From Bradyrhizobium sp. WSM1743 (GTDB lineage Bacteria; Pseudomonadota; Alphaproteobacteria; Rhizobiales; Xanthobacteraceae): a DNA stretch of 64,000 nucleotides. Below are positions 25,659 through 34,686 of this stretch, in pieces; the first letter of the stretch is position 1; each line of letters starts with the position of its first letter. The position numbers were made by a program, and so were the translations under genes. The stretch spans positions 1 to 64,000 of the forward strand of contig NZ_AXAZ01000046.1 in the NCBI RefSeq assembly GCF_000473065.1. The letters are read 5' to 3'. Below the pieces are notes generated by a model. The model did no database searches. It had not been told where the DNA came from and was given only the letters and a program-made list of their open reading frames with translations.

Positions 25659-26765
25659 ATGAAGGTCGACGGCAAGCATTTCCGCAGCATCTGGCGCGAG
25701 CGTGACGGATGGTCGGTCGGCGCGATCGACCAGCGCCGGCTGCCGCATGAATTCATCGTCGCAAGGCTGACATCGTGTGAGGACGCGGCAGTTGCCATTC
25801 GCGACATGCTGGTGCGCGGTGCGCCGCTGATCGGCGCTACCGCCGCCTACGGCATGGCGCTGGCGATGCGCGAGGACGCCTCCGACGCCGGGCTGAAACG
25901 GGCCTATGACACGCTCGTCGTGGCGCGGCCGACCGCGATCAATCTGAAATGGGCGCTGGACGAGATGCGCGCGGCGCTCGCGCCGATCGATCCGATTGAA
26001 AGAGCGGAAGCGGCCTACGCGCGCGCCGACGAGATCGTCGAGCAGGACGTCGAGATCAACCGCGGTATTGCCGGCAACGGTTTGAAGTTGATCGAGGCGA
26101 TCGCGGCGAACAAGCCGGGCGAAGTAGTCAACGTGCTGACTCATTGCAATGCCGGTTGGCTTGCCACCGTCGATTGGGGCACGGCGACCGCGCCGATCTA
26201 CCTTGCACATGAGCGCGGCATCAAGGTCCATGTCTGGGTCGACGAGACCCGCCCGCGTAACCAGGGCGCATCGCTCACGGCGTGGGAGCTCGGCCATCAC
26301 GGTGTGCCGCACACGGTGATCCCGGACAATACCGGCGGGCACCTGATGCAGCATCGCATGGTCGATCTCGCCATCGTCGGCACCGATCGCGTCGCCGCCA
26401 ATGGCGACGTCTGCAACAAGATCGGCACGTACCTTAAGGCGCTCGCCGCGCATGATAATGGCGTGCCGTTCTACGTCGCGCTGCCCTCGCCGACGATCGA
26501 TTTCGCCGTTCATGACGGCATCAGGGATATCCCCATCGAGCAGCGCAGCGGCACCGAAGTCACCGACATGACCGGCCGCACCGCGGACGGAAGGCTGGAG
26601 ACGGTGCGTATCGTGCCGGAGAACTCGCCGGTCGCGAATTATGCATTCGACGTGACGCCGGCGCGGCTCGTCACCGGCCTCATCACCGAGCGCGGTGTGC
26701 TGAAGCCGGATCGTGACGCGCTGGCGGCTGCGTTCCCGGAGCGCATCGTCGCTGCGGCGAAATAA
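25659..26765 (+). CDS. mtnA: Methylthioribose-1-phosphate isomerase
   Basis: 368 residues, converting methylthioribose-1-phosphate to methylthioribulose-1-phosphate. The catalytic Cys is in HCNAGWLATVDWGTATAP (near 162) and the catalytic Asp in GTDRVAANGDVCNKIGTY (near 241). Other family blocks are RGAPLIGATAAYGMAL and RPTAINLKWALD. It is co-transcribed with mtnP (18-base gap). The remaining salvage genes (mtnB, mtnC, mtnD) are not in the window, so the route may continue elsewhere or by another path. It also resembles eIF2B-alpha-like proteins, but the catalytic pair supports MtnA. Confidence 0.95.
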   Translation: MKVDGKHFRSIWRERDGWSVGAIDQRRLPHEFIVARLTSCEDAAVAIRDMLVRGAPLIGATAAYGMALAMREDASDAGLKRAYDTLVVARPTAINLKWALDEMRAALAPIDPIERAEAAYARADEIVEQDVEINRGIAGNGLKLIEAIAANKPGEVVNVLTHCNAGWLATVDWGTATAPIYLAHERGIKVHVWVDETRPRNQGASLTAWELGHHGVPHTVIPDNTGGHLMQHRMVDLAIVGTDRVAANGDVCNKIGTYLKALAAHDNGVPFYVALPSPTIDFAVHDGIRDIPIEQRSGTEVTDMTGRTADGRLETVRIVPENSPVANYAFDVTPARLVTGLITERGVLKPDRDALAAAFPERIVAAAK

Positions 26766-26794
26766 GCTGTTTGCGAGGAACGTTATTCCGATCC

Positions 26795-26874
26795 CGTCAT
26801 TGCGAGCGTAGCGAAGCAATCCAGAGTCTTTCCGCGGAGACAGTCTGGACTGCTTCGCGGCGCTCGCAATGACG
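26795..26874. repeat. Palindromic repeat, CGTCATTGCGAG family, between convergent genes
   Basis: CGTCATTGCGAGCG..GCGAAGCAATCCAGA pairs with TCTGGACTGCTTCGC..CGCTCGCAATGACG. It lies between mtnA (plus, stop 26765) and the HAD gene (minus, stop 26887) and can act as a hairpin for both transcripts. Confidence 0.85.
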
Positions 26875-26886
26875 GAGTATGATGCG

Positions 26887-27522
26887 CTACCCCAGCTTCA
26901 GCCCCGTCGCCTTCTCGAGATCCGCGATCGCCTGCGCTCCACTCGTTACCTTGATCGTGGTCATGCCCATTTCGCGCGCGGGCTTCAGGTTGACGCCGAG
27001 ATCATCGAGATAGACGCAACTCTTCGGATCGACCTTCAGCGTCTCAACCATCAGCTGGTAGATGCGCGGATCAGGCTTGCGCAGCCCGATCTTGGCGGAC
27101 TCGATGACGTGGTCGAACAGCACCATGACCTCGGCGATGTAAAGAGAGCGCCCGGTCAGGCTGCCGATCGCGTTGGCCGGAAGGTTGTTCGTGATGCAGC
27201 CTGTCTTGAACTGCGCCTTGATGCGCTTCAGAGCCTCGACCATCTCCGGGCGCAGATCGCCCTGCAGCAGCGGCAGCACGTCACGACCGCGCACTTCCGC
27301 GCCAAGCGCGAGCGATTCCGCGGCGAACAGTTCGTCGAAGGTGTCGATGTCGACCTCGGCCCGCTCGAATTTGGCCCAGGCGTTCTCCAGATGATTGGCG
27401 GCATTGGTGCGCCGGATGATGTCGGCGGGCAGGCTGCGCTCGGTCTCGAACCGGGCGAACGCCTCGAAGGGCGAGCTCGTCAGCACGCCGCCAAAATCAA
27501 AGATCACCGCCTCGATCGTCAA
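26887..27522 (-). CDS. HAD-IA family hydrolase, phosphatase-like
   Basis: 211 residues starting MTIEAVIFDFGGVLTSSPFE. The nucleophile is D9 in the FDFGGV motif. The position usually holding a second Asp is Gly, as in the YihX/epoxide-hydrolase-N-terminal branch of the family. Motif II Thr/Ser (GCITNNL), the Lys (SAKIGLRKPDP) and the acidic motif IV (CVYLDDLGVNLKPA) are present. It probably removes phosphate from a small metabolite, substrate unknown. It is divergent from the protease gene, with 111 bases between the starts. Confidence 0.87.
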   Translation of the reverse strand: MTIEAVIFDFGGVLTSSPFEAFARFETERSLPADIIRRTNAANHLENAWAKFERAEVDIDTFDELFAAESLALGAEVRGRDVLPLLQGDLRPEMVEALKRIKAQFKTGCITNNLPANAIGSLTGRSLYIAEVMVLFDHVIESAKIGLRKPDPRIYQLMVETLKVDPKSCVYLDDLGVNLKPAREMGMTTIKVTSGAQAIADLEKATGLKLG

Positions 27523-27633
27523 TGTCCTGCCCTCGTCAATTCCTTTCCAAGAGGGCTAGCATGCGCTATCGGCAAGAGCCAGCCCGAAGCCTTCCCTCTC
27601 CCTTCACCGATGCCGACGCTAAAACGTGTTCCC

Positions 27634-28392
27634 ATGAAGAAGCTTGCCACGTTCATCTCAGCAGCGCTGCTGCTCGCCACGCCCGCCCATGCCATCGTCG
27701 GTGGCGGCACGCCGCAGGCCGATGGTGTCGCGCGTGCCGTCGTCACCATCGTCGGCTCGCGCGGCAATTTCTGCACCGGCAGCCTGATCGCGCCAAAACT
27801 GGTGTTGACCGTGGCTCACTGCGTGCAGCCCGGCGCCGACTACAAGATCGTCGACCGCGGTGCCGACGGCCCGCCGCAATTGCTGAACGTCCGCACCGTC
27901 ACGATCCATCCGAATTTCAACATGCAGGCGATGCAGGCGCATCGCGCCACCGCCGACGTGGCACTGCTGCAGCTGGAAATTCCACCGAAGGGAAAATCCA
28001 CAGTGTCGGTCGGCATGCCGAATATTCCAATTCAGGTCGGCGGCCGCTTCGTCATTGCCGGCATCGGCGTCACCGTTCGCGGGGACGGCAAGAGCGGCGG
28101 CACCACGCGCGTTGCCGGGCTCATTGCCACCGGGCAGCCCGGCACGCTCCAGATTCGCCTAGTCGATCCCGTAACCAACGGTGTTCGTGACGGAATTGGC
28201 GCCTGCACCGGCGATTCCGGCGGCCCTGTGTTCGAGGACAAGCCGAATGGTCCCGTGCTCGTCGGTCTCATCAGCTGGTCGACCGGGCCGAACGGCGCCG
28301 CCGGTTGCGGCGGATTGACCGGCGTCACGCCGCTGACGCTCTATCGCGACTGGATTTTGCAGACCGCGCGGAGCTGGGGTGCGGCACTGTGA
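27634..28392 (+). CDS. Secreted trypsin-like serine protease (S1 family)
   Basis: 252 residues from ATG 27634; ATG 27610 in the same frame is possible and neither has a strong ribosome binding site. The signal peptide MKKLATFISAALLLATPAHA is followed directly by IVGGGTPQ. Catalytic residues are H62 (TVAHC), D108 (ATADVALLQL) and S195 (CTGDSGGPVF). Because signal peptide removal itself would leave the IVGG terminus, no propeptide cleavage is needed for the trypsin-type activation salt bridge. Cysteines C47/C63 and C191 with the later GCGG cysteine suit the standard disulfides. The cellular target is unknown. Confidence 0.9.
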   Translation: MKKLATFISAALLLATPAHAIVGGGTPQADGVARAVVTIVGSRGNFCTGSLIAPKLVLTVAHCVQPGADYKIVDRGADGPPQLLNVRTVTIHPNFNMQAMQAHRATADVALLQLEIPPKGKSTVSVGMPNIPIQVGGRFVIAGIGVTVRGDGKSGGTTRVAGLIATGQPGTLQIRLVDPVTNGVRDGIGACTGDSGGPVFEDKPNGPVLVGLISWSTGPNGAAGCGGLTGVTPLTLYRDWILQTARSWGAAL

Positions 28393-28517
28393 TTTGACCG
28401 CGACCTGATCTATGTCATTTTGAAGCGGAGGCGCGGCGAGTGATCATGCCCGTCGCGGAGGAAACGCGCCGTCCGGTCAAGGGCGGCCACAAAAACAAGC
28501 AAGGCATAGAAGCAACA

Positions 28518-30020
28518 ATGAATGTCGCTGTTCGCAGTCACGCCACCACCAAGCAGGCCTCGGAACATTTTGACGTGCTGATCGTCGGCGCCGGCATCTC
28601 CGGCATCGGCAGCGCCTATCATATCGAAAAACAGCTGCCGGGTACGAGCTACGTCATCCTCGAAACGCAGGCGACGTTCGGCGGCACCTGGAGCACGCAT
28701 CGCTATCCCGGCATCCGCTCCGACAGCGATCTCCACACCTTCGGCTACAGCTTCAAGCCCTGGGTCGGGCCGCCCATCGCGACTGCCGAGGAGATTCTCT
28801 CCTACATGAAAGAGGTGATCGACGACAACGATATCGCCCGCCACATCCGCTACAAGCACAAGATCAATTCCGCGAGCTGGTCGAGCGAGCAGAATCTCTG
28901 GACCATCGAGGCGACCACCACCGATACGGGCGAGGCAAAGACCTTTACCGCAAACTTCCTCTGGATGTGCCAGGGCTATTACCGTCATTCGGACGGCTAC
29001 ACGCCGGAATGGAAGGGCATGGACCGCTTCAAGGGCCGCATCGTCCATCCGCAGACCTGGCCGGATGATATCGATCTCGCGGACAAGAAGGTGGTCGTGA
29101 TCGGCTCCGGTGCGACCGCGGCGACGTTGGTGCCGAACATCGCGGACACATGCGCCCACGTCACCATGCTGCAGCGCTCGCCGACCTATTTCCGTCTCGG
29201 ACGCAATGCCATCGAGATCGCCGAGGAGCTGCGCCGGCTTCAGGTCGATGAGGCCTGGATTCACGAGATCGTCCGCCGCAAGATTCTCTTTGAGCAGGAC
29301 GCGTTCACCAAGCTCTGTCTGGCCAAGCCCGAACAGGTGAAGAAGGAGCTGATCGGCCAGATCAGCGCCGTGCTCGGCCCGGACTATGATGTCGAGAAAC
29401 ACTTTACGCCCAGCTATCGTCCGTGGCGCCAGCGCATCGCCTTCGTGCCGGATGCCGATCTGTTCAAGGGCATCGCCAGCGGCAAGGCCTCCGTCGTCAC
29501 CGACGAAATCGAATGCTTTGTTGAGAACGGCATCCAGCTCAAATCGGGCAAGGTACTGGAAGCGGATGTCATCATCACCGCGACCGGCTTCAATCTTGCC
29601 GCCCTCGGCGACATCGCCTTCGAGATCGACGGCAAGCCGCTCGCCTTCGGCGATACCGTCACCTATCGCGGCATGATGTTCACGGGCGTGCCGAACATGG
29701 TCTGGGTGTTCGGCTACTTCCGCGCCAGCTGGACGCTGCGCGTCGACCTCGTCGCCGATTTCGTCTGCCGGCTGCTCGGCCACATGAAAGCCAAGGGCGC
29801 GAAGAAGGTCGAGCTGCGCTTGCGCCCCGAAGATCACAACATGCCGATCCTGCCCTGGATCGATCCGGAAAACTTCAACCCCGGCTACATGATGCGCAAC
29901 ATGAACCTCCTGCCCAAGCGCGGCGACAAGCCGGAATGGCAGCACAGCCAGGACTACTGGACCGAGAAGGACGAGATCCCGAAGACGGATCTGGACGACA
30001 AGGCGTTTGTCTACGGGTGA
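28518..30020 (+). CDS. Flavin-dependent Baeyer-Villiger-type monooxygenase
   Basis: 500 residues from ATG 28518; an upstream GTG at 28440 in the same frame would add 26 residues lacking family similarity. FAD-binding GAGISGIG (residues 23-30) and NADPH-binding GSGATAAT (near 196) are both present. Between them is FKGRIVHPQTWP (near 171-182), which matches the BVMO fingerprint FxGxxxHxxxWP exactly. It would insert oxygen next to a ketone carbonyl using NADPH and O2, forming an ester or lactone. No esterase or dehydrogenase partner is adjacent, so it stands as an orphan enzyme. Confidence 0.88.
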   Translation: MNVAVRSHATTKQASEHFDVLIVGAGISGIGSAYHIEKQLPGTSYVILETQATFGGTWSTHRYPGIRSDSDLHTFGYSFKPWVGPPIATAEEILSYMKEVIDDNDIARHIRYKHKINSASWSSEQNLWTIEATTTDTGEAKTFTANFLWMCQGYYRHSDGYTPEWKGMDRFKGRIVHPQTWPDDIDLADKKVVVIGSGATAATLVPNIADTCAHVTMLQRSPTYFRLGRNAIEIAEELRRLQVDEAWIHEIVRRKILFEQDAFTKLCLAKPEQVKKELIGQISAVLGPDYDVEKHFTPSYRPWRQRIAFVPDADLFKGIASGKASVVTDEIECFVENGIQLKSGKVLEADVIITATGFNLAALGDIAFEIDGKPLAFGDTVTYRGMMFTGVPNMVWVFGYFRASWTLRVDLVADFVCRLLGHMKAKGAKKVELRLRPEDHNMPILPWIDPENFNPGYMMRNMNLLPKRGDKPEWQHSQDYWTEKDEIPKTDLDDKAFVYG

Positions 30021-30065
30021 GGGGGCTGTTCGCGTAAGGCGGTAAAGCTCGCCACAAACTCCGCT

Positions 30066-30203
30066 GTCGTCCCGGGGCGCGAAGCGAACCCGGGACCCAT
30101 AACCACAGGCAGAGGTGGCTAGGGGGATTCGGAGTTACCAACCCGCGCCAAACAACACCCTGTGGTTGGGTCCCGGAACAGCGCTCCGCTGTCCCGGGAC
30201 GAC
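30066..30203. repeat. Palindromic repeat, GTCGTCCCGGGGCGC family, between convergent genes
   Basis: Arms gtcgtcccggggcgcgaagcg / cgctccgctgtcccgggacgac enclose inner pairs (cgggacccataaccacag / ctgtggttgggtcccg) and a non-palindromic centre. It fills the 215-base gap between the monooxygenase (stop 30020) and the response regulator (stop 30236). Confidence 0.85.
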
Positions 30204-30235
30204 ACCGGTTGTTGGGTGAGCGGCGTCTCAACTCA

Positions 30236-31162
30236 TCACGAATTCCGTCTTGTCGCATTCGCCGCGATCGCCGCCGCTGCAGTGCGGTTCTCCACGCCGA
30301 GCTTGGCGTAGATCTGCTCCAGATGCTTGTCGACCGTGCGCGGGCTGAGGCCCAAGATCTGGGCGATGTCGCGGTTGGTCTTGCCCTTGCTGAGCCAGGC
30401 CAGCACCTCTCCCTCCCGCGTGGTGAGGCCGAGCTCGCTGGTGAATTCGGGGGGCAGCGCGGTGCCGGACTCCCTGGAGAGCCGCAGCAGGAACTCGTTC
30501 GGCGCAGTCTCGCCCATGTAAAAGAGCCGAAGTTGCGGATTGTCGGGCAAGGAAGCTCCTTGAGACTTCGCGCTGCCCCTGGCCTTGGCCTGCTCCAGCC
30601 ATTGCAGCAGCGATGGCGGCAGGACGAAATCATCGGCCTGTGCGCCGTGATGGTCCGATAGCAGCTTCTGCGCCTGCGGCGTCGCCCAGAGCACGTTACC
30701 CTGGCGATTGACCGCGAACAGGAAGCGGCCGGAGACATCGAGTGCGGCGCGCGCGCTCTGGGTCAGCCGGGCATTGCCGAGATGGACGCGGATGCGAGCC
30801 AGCATCTCCTCGATCACGATCGGCTTGGCCACGTAGTCGACGCCGCCGGCTTCCAGTCCACGCACGATGTGCTCGGTCTCGGCAAGGCCTGTCATGAAGA
30901 TCACGGGGACATTGGCAAGGCCCGCATCGCGCTTCAGCCGGCGGCATGTCTCGAAGCCGTCGATGCCGGGCATCACGGCATCGAGCAGAATGATGTCGGG
31001 CGTGATCTGATCGATGATGCGCATCGCCGCGGCGCCATCGAGCGCCACCATCACCGTCATGCCGGCGCCGTCGAGCGCGTCGGTGAGCAGCCGCAGCGTC
31101 TCCGGGGAATCATCGACAACGAGCGCGACGTCGCGCTTCTTTGGTTCAATGCTCATAAGCAT
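30236..31162 (-). CDS. LuxR/NarL-type response regulator paired with the permease-kinase
   Basis: 308 residues. The N-terminal receiver domain (residues about 10-130) has the acidic pair in VVDDSPE, the phospho-acceptor Asp in IILLDAVMPGIDG, Thr in FMTGL and Lys in AKPI. A PAS-like middle region (LFAVNRQGNVLWATPQAQKLL) follows. The C-terminal LuxR helix-turn-helix is LTTREGEVLAWLSKGKTNRDIAQILGLSPRTVDKHL. Its start lies inside the end of the kinase gene (17-base overlap), so the two are translationally coupled and very probably a cognate pair. The likely target is the divergent urt/fmd/ami operon at 34687. Confidence 0.92.
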   Translation of the reverse strand: MLMSIEPKKRDVALVVDDSPETLRLLTDALDGAGMTVMVALDGAAAMRIIDQITPDIILLDAVMPGIDGFETCRRLKRDAGLANVPVIFMTGLAETEHIVRGLEAGGVDYVAKPIVIEEMLARIRVHLGNARLTQSARAALDVSGRFLFAVNRQGNVLWATPQAQKLLSDHHGAQADDFVLPPSLLQWLEQAKARGSAKSQGASLPDNPQLRLFYMGETAPNEFLLRLSRESGTALPPEFTSELGLTTREGEVLAWLSKGKTNRDIAQILGLSPRTVDKHLEQIYAKLGVENRTAAAAIAANATRRNS

Positions 31163-34100
31163 GCAACGTCTTCAATGTGGCCATGTACTGGTCGAGATCG
31201 AAGCGATCGATCAGCGACCGCATCTGCGCGACGAAGTCGGCATGTTCAGGATGCTCGCTGCCGATCTCGTCCAGCTTTAACTGGATGCCCTTGACGTAAC
31301 CGATCCGGCCGAGCCCGATCAGCGCCTCGATGTGCCGTGCCGGTGGCCGCGAGCCGCTCTCGGGCCGCCAGAACGGCACCGCGATCTCGTCCGAGCCGTA
31401 CTGCCATTCGATCTTCAGGAGCTGGCGGATCGTCTCCATAAGCCGCGGGATGTCGATCGGCTTCATCAGGTAGCCGTCGTGGAAGGGCTGTGCCAGCGGC
31501 GCGCCGTGGGCCTCGATCGCGCTTGCCGACACCATCAGGATGCGCGCTTGATGATGGCCGCTCGCGCGCAAGGCCTCGGCGACAGCCCAGCCGTCCATGG
31601 CCGGCATCGAGATGTCGAGCAGGAACAGATCGGGCCGGCAATGCTGTGCCAGTGCAAGGCAGCCCGCGCCGTCGGGCGCGCTGAGCAGGATAAAGCCGAG
31701 CGGCGTCAGCACCTCGCGCAGGAGGTCGCGATGCACGGGATCATCGTCGGTGACGAGGATGGTCTTGCGCGCGCCGAGATAGCCCGAGACCGGCGCCTCC
31801 ACCGGCGCGATGCGCTGCGGATTGGTGACCTCCGACAGCAGGATCTTGACCTTGAACGTTGAGCCGGTGCCGACCGTGCTCGTGACCCTGATATCGCCGC
31901 CCATCACGCCGGCGAGCAGGCGACTGATCGTCAGCCCGAGGCCGGTGCCGGTCTGCGGCTGCGAGACGCCGAGGGCGCCGCGTTCGAACGGCGCGAAGAT
32001 GCGCTCGAGATCGTCGCCCTGGATGCCCGGGCCAGTGTCGATCACCTCGAACTCGGCGACGGGGCTGCGGTAGTGCACGACGAACTGCACGCTGCCGGTC
32101 TGGGTGAATTTGATGGCGTTGGAGAGCAGGTTGATCAGCACCTGGCGCAGCCGCTTCTCGTCGGCATAGACCACGGCCGGCAGGTGCGCCGGCCGCCTGA
32201 ACACGAAGTCGATGCCCTTGGCGGCGGCCTGGAGGCGGAACATGCCGACGAGCTGGTCCAGGAACTCGCTTAAGCGCACCTCGTCGCGCGACAGGTACAG
32301 CCGCCCCGCCTCGATCTTGGAGATGTCCAGGATGCCGTCGATCAGGCCGGAGAGGTGATCGGCGCTGCGGCGGACGACGCGGACCTGGTCGCGTGGCTTG
32401 GTGCTCAGCGTCGCGTCCTGCTCGAGCAGCTGGGCATAGCCGCTGATCGCATTCAGCGGCGAGCGCAGCTCGTGGCTCAGACCCACTACGTAGCGGCTCT
32501 TGGCCAGATTGGCGGATTCGGCGACCTCCTTGGCACGTTGGAGCTCGGCGTCGGTGCGCTTGTGCGCGTCGATCTCCTGGATCAGCAGCGCGGTCTGCCG
32601 CCGTGTCTCGGCTTCGGCCGCGCGGCGGCTCTGCTGCGCCAGCACGAACAGCCACGCCACCACGCCGATGATGATGCTGAGCGAGAAGAACACCTTCCAG
32701 AGCACGTTCGAGACCAGCATGTTCTCGCCATGTACGCTGGCGGAGGTCTGGAGATAGATCAGTCCGAGCACCAGCGCGACGAGGCCGGCGGAGACCACGA
32801 AGACGCCAACGTAATGGCCGAACTGCGAGTTGATCCGCGCGTAGATCGGCTGCGGCAGGATCTTGCCGAGGGCCTCGGAGAACTGCGCCTGCGCCCGCCC
32901 ATGCGGCTTGCAGAGATCATGGCAGCGGGCGTCGAGCGAGCAGCACAGCGAGCAGATCGGACCGGCGTAGGCTGGGCAGGAGGTGATATCCTCCGGCTCG
33001 AAGCTGTGCTCGCAGATACAGCACTGGATCGCCTCGATGTTGGCCCAGCTCCTCTTCGGCTTGCGCGCGATGTAGAATTTTCCGTCCGTCAGCCAGGCGA
33101 TCACAGGCGCGGTGACGAAGGCGACCGTCAGCGCGACGAAGGCGGCCAGCGCCTTCATGGTCGGGCCGAACAGGCCGTAGAACGCCGCGATCGAGACGAT
33201 GATCGCGAGCGTCATGGCGCCGACACCGACCGGATTGATGTCGTAGAGATGCGCGCGCTTGAACTCCATCTGCGGCGGACGCAGGCCGAGCGGCTTGTTG
33301 ATCACGAGGTCGGACACCAGCGCGCCGACCCAGGCGATCGCGACGTTGGAGTAGAGCGCCAGCGTCTGCTCCAGCGCCTTGTAGACGCCGATCTCCATCA
33401 GCAGCAGCGCCACCATCACATTGAACACCAGCCAGACCACGCGACCGGGATGGCTATGGGTCAGACGCGAGAAGAAATTCGACCAGGCGATCGAGCCGGC
33501 ATAGGCGTTGGTGACGTTGATCTTGATCTGCGACAGGACCACGAAGATGCCGGTCAGGGCCAGCGCCAGGTCCGGCTCGGACAGCACGTATCGAAAGGCC
33601 ACGAGATACATATGCGCGGGCTCGGCGGCCTCTTCGGGCGGCACGCCATGGCTCAGCGCAAAGAACGCGAGGAATGAGCCGGCCAGGAGCTTCAGCGCGC
33701 CGAGCACGATCCAGCCCGGCCCCGCGCTCATCAGCGCGATCCACCACGATGCCTTGGAGGCGCGGCGGTCGCGCGGCAGAAACCTGAGGAAGTCGACCTG
33801 CTCGCCGATCTGCGCCACCAGCGAGAACACCACGGACGAGGCGACACCGAACAGCAACAGATCGAATTGCCCGTTGAGATCGCCGTGCTCACCGGAGAAC
33901 TTGCGCCATTCCGTGAAGGAGTGGGGATTGGCCCAGGCGATCGCGACAAAGGGCAGGATATGCAGGATGATCCAGAGCGGCTGCGTCCAGAGCTGGAAGC
34001 GGCTGATCAGCGTGATGCCGTAGGTCACGAGCGGGATGATCGCCACCGCGCTGATGAGGTAGCCGATCGGGCGCGGAATGCCGAGGCACATCTCCAGCGC

Positions 34101-34517
34101 GGTCGCCAGGATCACCGCCTCGACCGCGAAGAAGATGAAGGTGAAGGAGGCGTAGATCAGCGACGTCACGGTCGAGCCGATATAGCCGAAGCCGGCGCCG
34201 CGGGTGAGGAGGTCGATGTCGATGCCGCATTTGGCGGCATGATAGGCGATCGGCACGCCGCAGCAGAAGATGATGGCAGAGACGACGAGGATCGCGGCCG
34301 CGGCGTTGGTGACGCCGTAATTCAGGGTGATGGTGCCGCCGATCGCCTCGAGCACCAGGAAGGAGATCGCGCCGATCGCGGTGTTGGCGACGCGGGCGGC
34401 GGACCACCGCCGCGCGCTCTTGGCGGTGAAGCGCAGCGCGTAGTCTTCCAGCGTCTGGTTGGCGACCCATTGGTTGTACTGGCGCCTGACGCGGTCTATT
34501 CGCTGCCGCCCTGCCAC
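31146..34517 (-). CDS. NCS1 permease - sensor histidine kinase - receiver fusion (transporter-like sensor)
   Basis: 1123 residues from a GTG at 34517 with a gggagtgggg ribosome binding site. Residues about 25-480 form a complete NCS1 (cytosine/purine/allantoin) permease-like domain with about 12 membrane spans (VANTAIGAISFLVLEAIGG, LLTRGAGFGYIGSTVTS, LSQIKINVTNAYAGSIAWSN). A Cys-rich, zinc-finger-like segment follows (CCICEHSF ... SLCCSLDARCHDLC, about 498-535), then two more spans, a coiled coil, HisKA (SHELRSPLNAISGY, His near 682), HATPase (NLLSNAIKFT, DTGPGI, GTGLGL), a receiver domain (D near 968 in LLDISMPAMDG) and a 90-residue tail. It resembles CbrA in principle, but with an NCS1 instead of an SSS transporter. 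It probably senses an amide, urea or related nitrogen compound. Confidence 0.92.
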   Translation of the reverse strand: MAGRQRIDRVRRQYNQWVANQTLEDYALRFTAKSARRWSAARVANTAIGAISFLVLEAIGGTITLNYGVTNAAAAILVVSAIIFCCGVPIAYHAAKCGIDIDLLTRGAGFGYIGSTVTSLIYASFTFIFFAVEAVILATALEMCLGIPRPIGYLISAVAIIPLVTYGITLISRFQLWTQPLWIILHILPFVAIAWANPHSFTEWRKFSGEHGDLNGQFDLLLFGVASSVVFSLVAQIGEQVDFLRFLPRDRRASKASWWIALMSAGPGWIVLGALKLLAGSFLAFFALSHGVPPEEAAEPAHMYLVAFRYVLSEPDLALALTGIFVVLSQIKINVTNAYAGSIAWSNFFSRLTHSHPGRVVWLVFNVMVALLLMEIGVYKALEQTLALYSNVAIAWVGALVSDLVINKPLGLRPPQMEFKRAHLYDINPVGVGAMTLAIIVSIAAFYGLFGPTMKALAAFVALTVAFVTAPVIAWLTDGKFYIARKPKRSWANIEAIQCCICEHSFEPEDITSCPAYAGPICSLCCSLDARCHDLCKPHGRAQAQFSEALGKILPQPIYARINSQFGHYVGVFVVSAGLVALVLGLIYLQTSASVHGENMLVSNVLWKVFFSLSIIIGVVAWLFVLAQQSRRAAEAETRRQTALLIQEIDAHKRTDAELQRAKEVAESANLAKSRYVVGLSHELRSPLNAISGYAQLLEQDATLSTKPRDQVRVVRRSADHLSGLIDGILDISKIEAGRLYLSRDEVRLSEFLDQLVGMFRLQAAAKGIDFVFRRPAHLPAVVYADEKRLRQVLINLLSNAIKFTQTGSVQFVVHYRSPVAEFEVIDTGPGIQGDDLERIFAPFERGALGVSQPQTGTGLGLTISRLLAGVMGGDIRVTSTVGTGSTFKVKILLSEVTNPQRIAPVEAPVSGYLGARKTILVTDDDPVHRDLLREVLTPLGFILLSAPDGAGCLALAQHCRPDLFLLDISMPAMDGWAVAEALRASGHHQARILMVSASAIEAHGAPLAQPFHDGYLMKPIDIPRLMETIRQLLKIEWQYGSDEIAVPFWRPESGSRPPARHIEALIGLGRIGYVKGIQLKLDEIGSEHPEHADFVAQMRSLIDRFDLDQYMATLKTLHAYEH

Positions 34518-34597
34518 TTAAACCCCACTCCCGATACGGACCCGGAGCCCTCGCAAATTCCGTACCAAAAGCCTACGTCGGCATTTTGCGGTGCAAT

Positions 34598-34615
34598 ATA
34601 CGCGATCTTGCGTAT
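34598..34615. promoter_or_regulatory. Inverted repeat in the kinase/urtA divergent region, candidate operator
   Basis: ATACGC-gatctt-GCGTAT, perfect 6-base arms with a 6-base spacer, about 72 bases before the urtA ATG (34687) and 80 bases from the kinase start. Position and symmetry fit a binding site for the dimeric LuxR-type regulator, but this is inference. Confidence 0.5.
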
Positions 34616-34686
34616 GCTTGGCCTGCATAAATTCGAGCCATCCTCACGGCACCAATCGCGTGTTCTCGAACAAAAGTGGGGTGCTC

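Noticed and set aside
30236..31162. Response regulator as a phosphorelay partner for a quorum sensor
   Set aside because: The LuxR-type domain alone might suggest autoinducer sensing, but the N-terminus is a receiver domain and no luxI gene is present.
31146..31420. Hpt domain at the kinase C-terminus
   Set aside because: The tail has no conserved His in an HxLKG-type motif; it is a helical extension seen in some hybrid kinases.
34560..34640. Sigma-54 promoter before urtA
   Set aside because: Nitrogen genes suggested it, but no GG-N10-GC pair in TGGCAC-N5-TTGC context was found.
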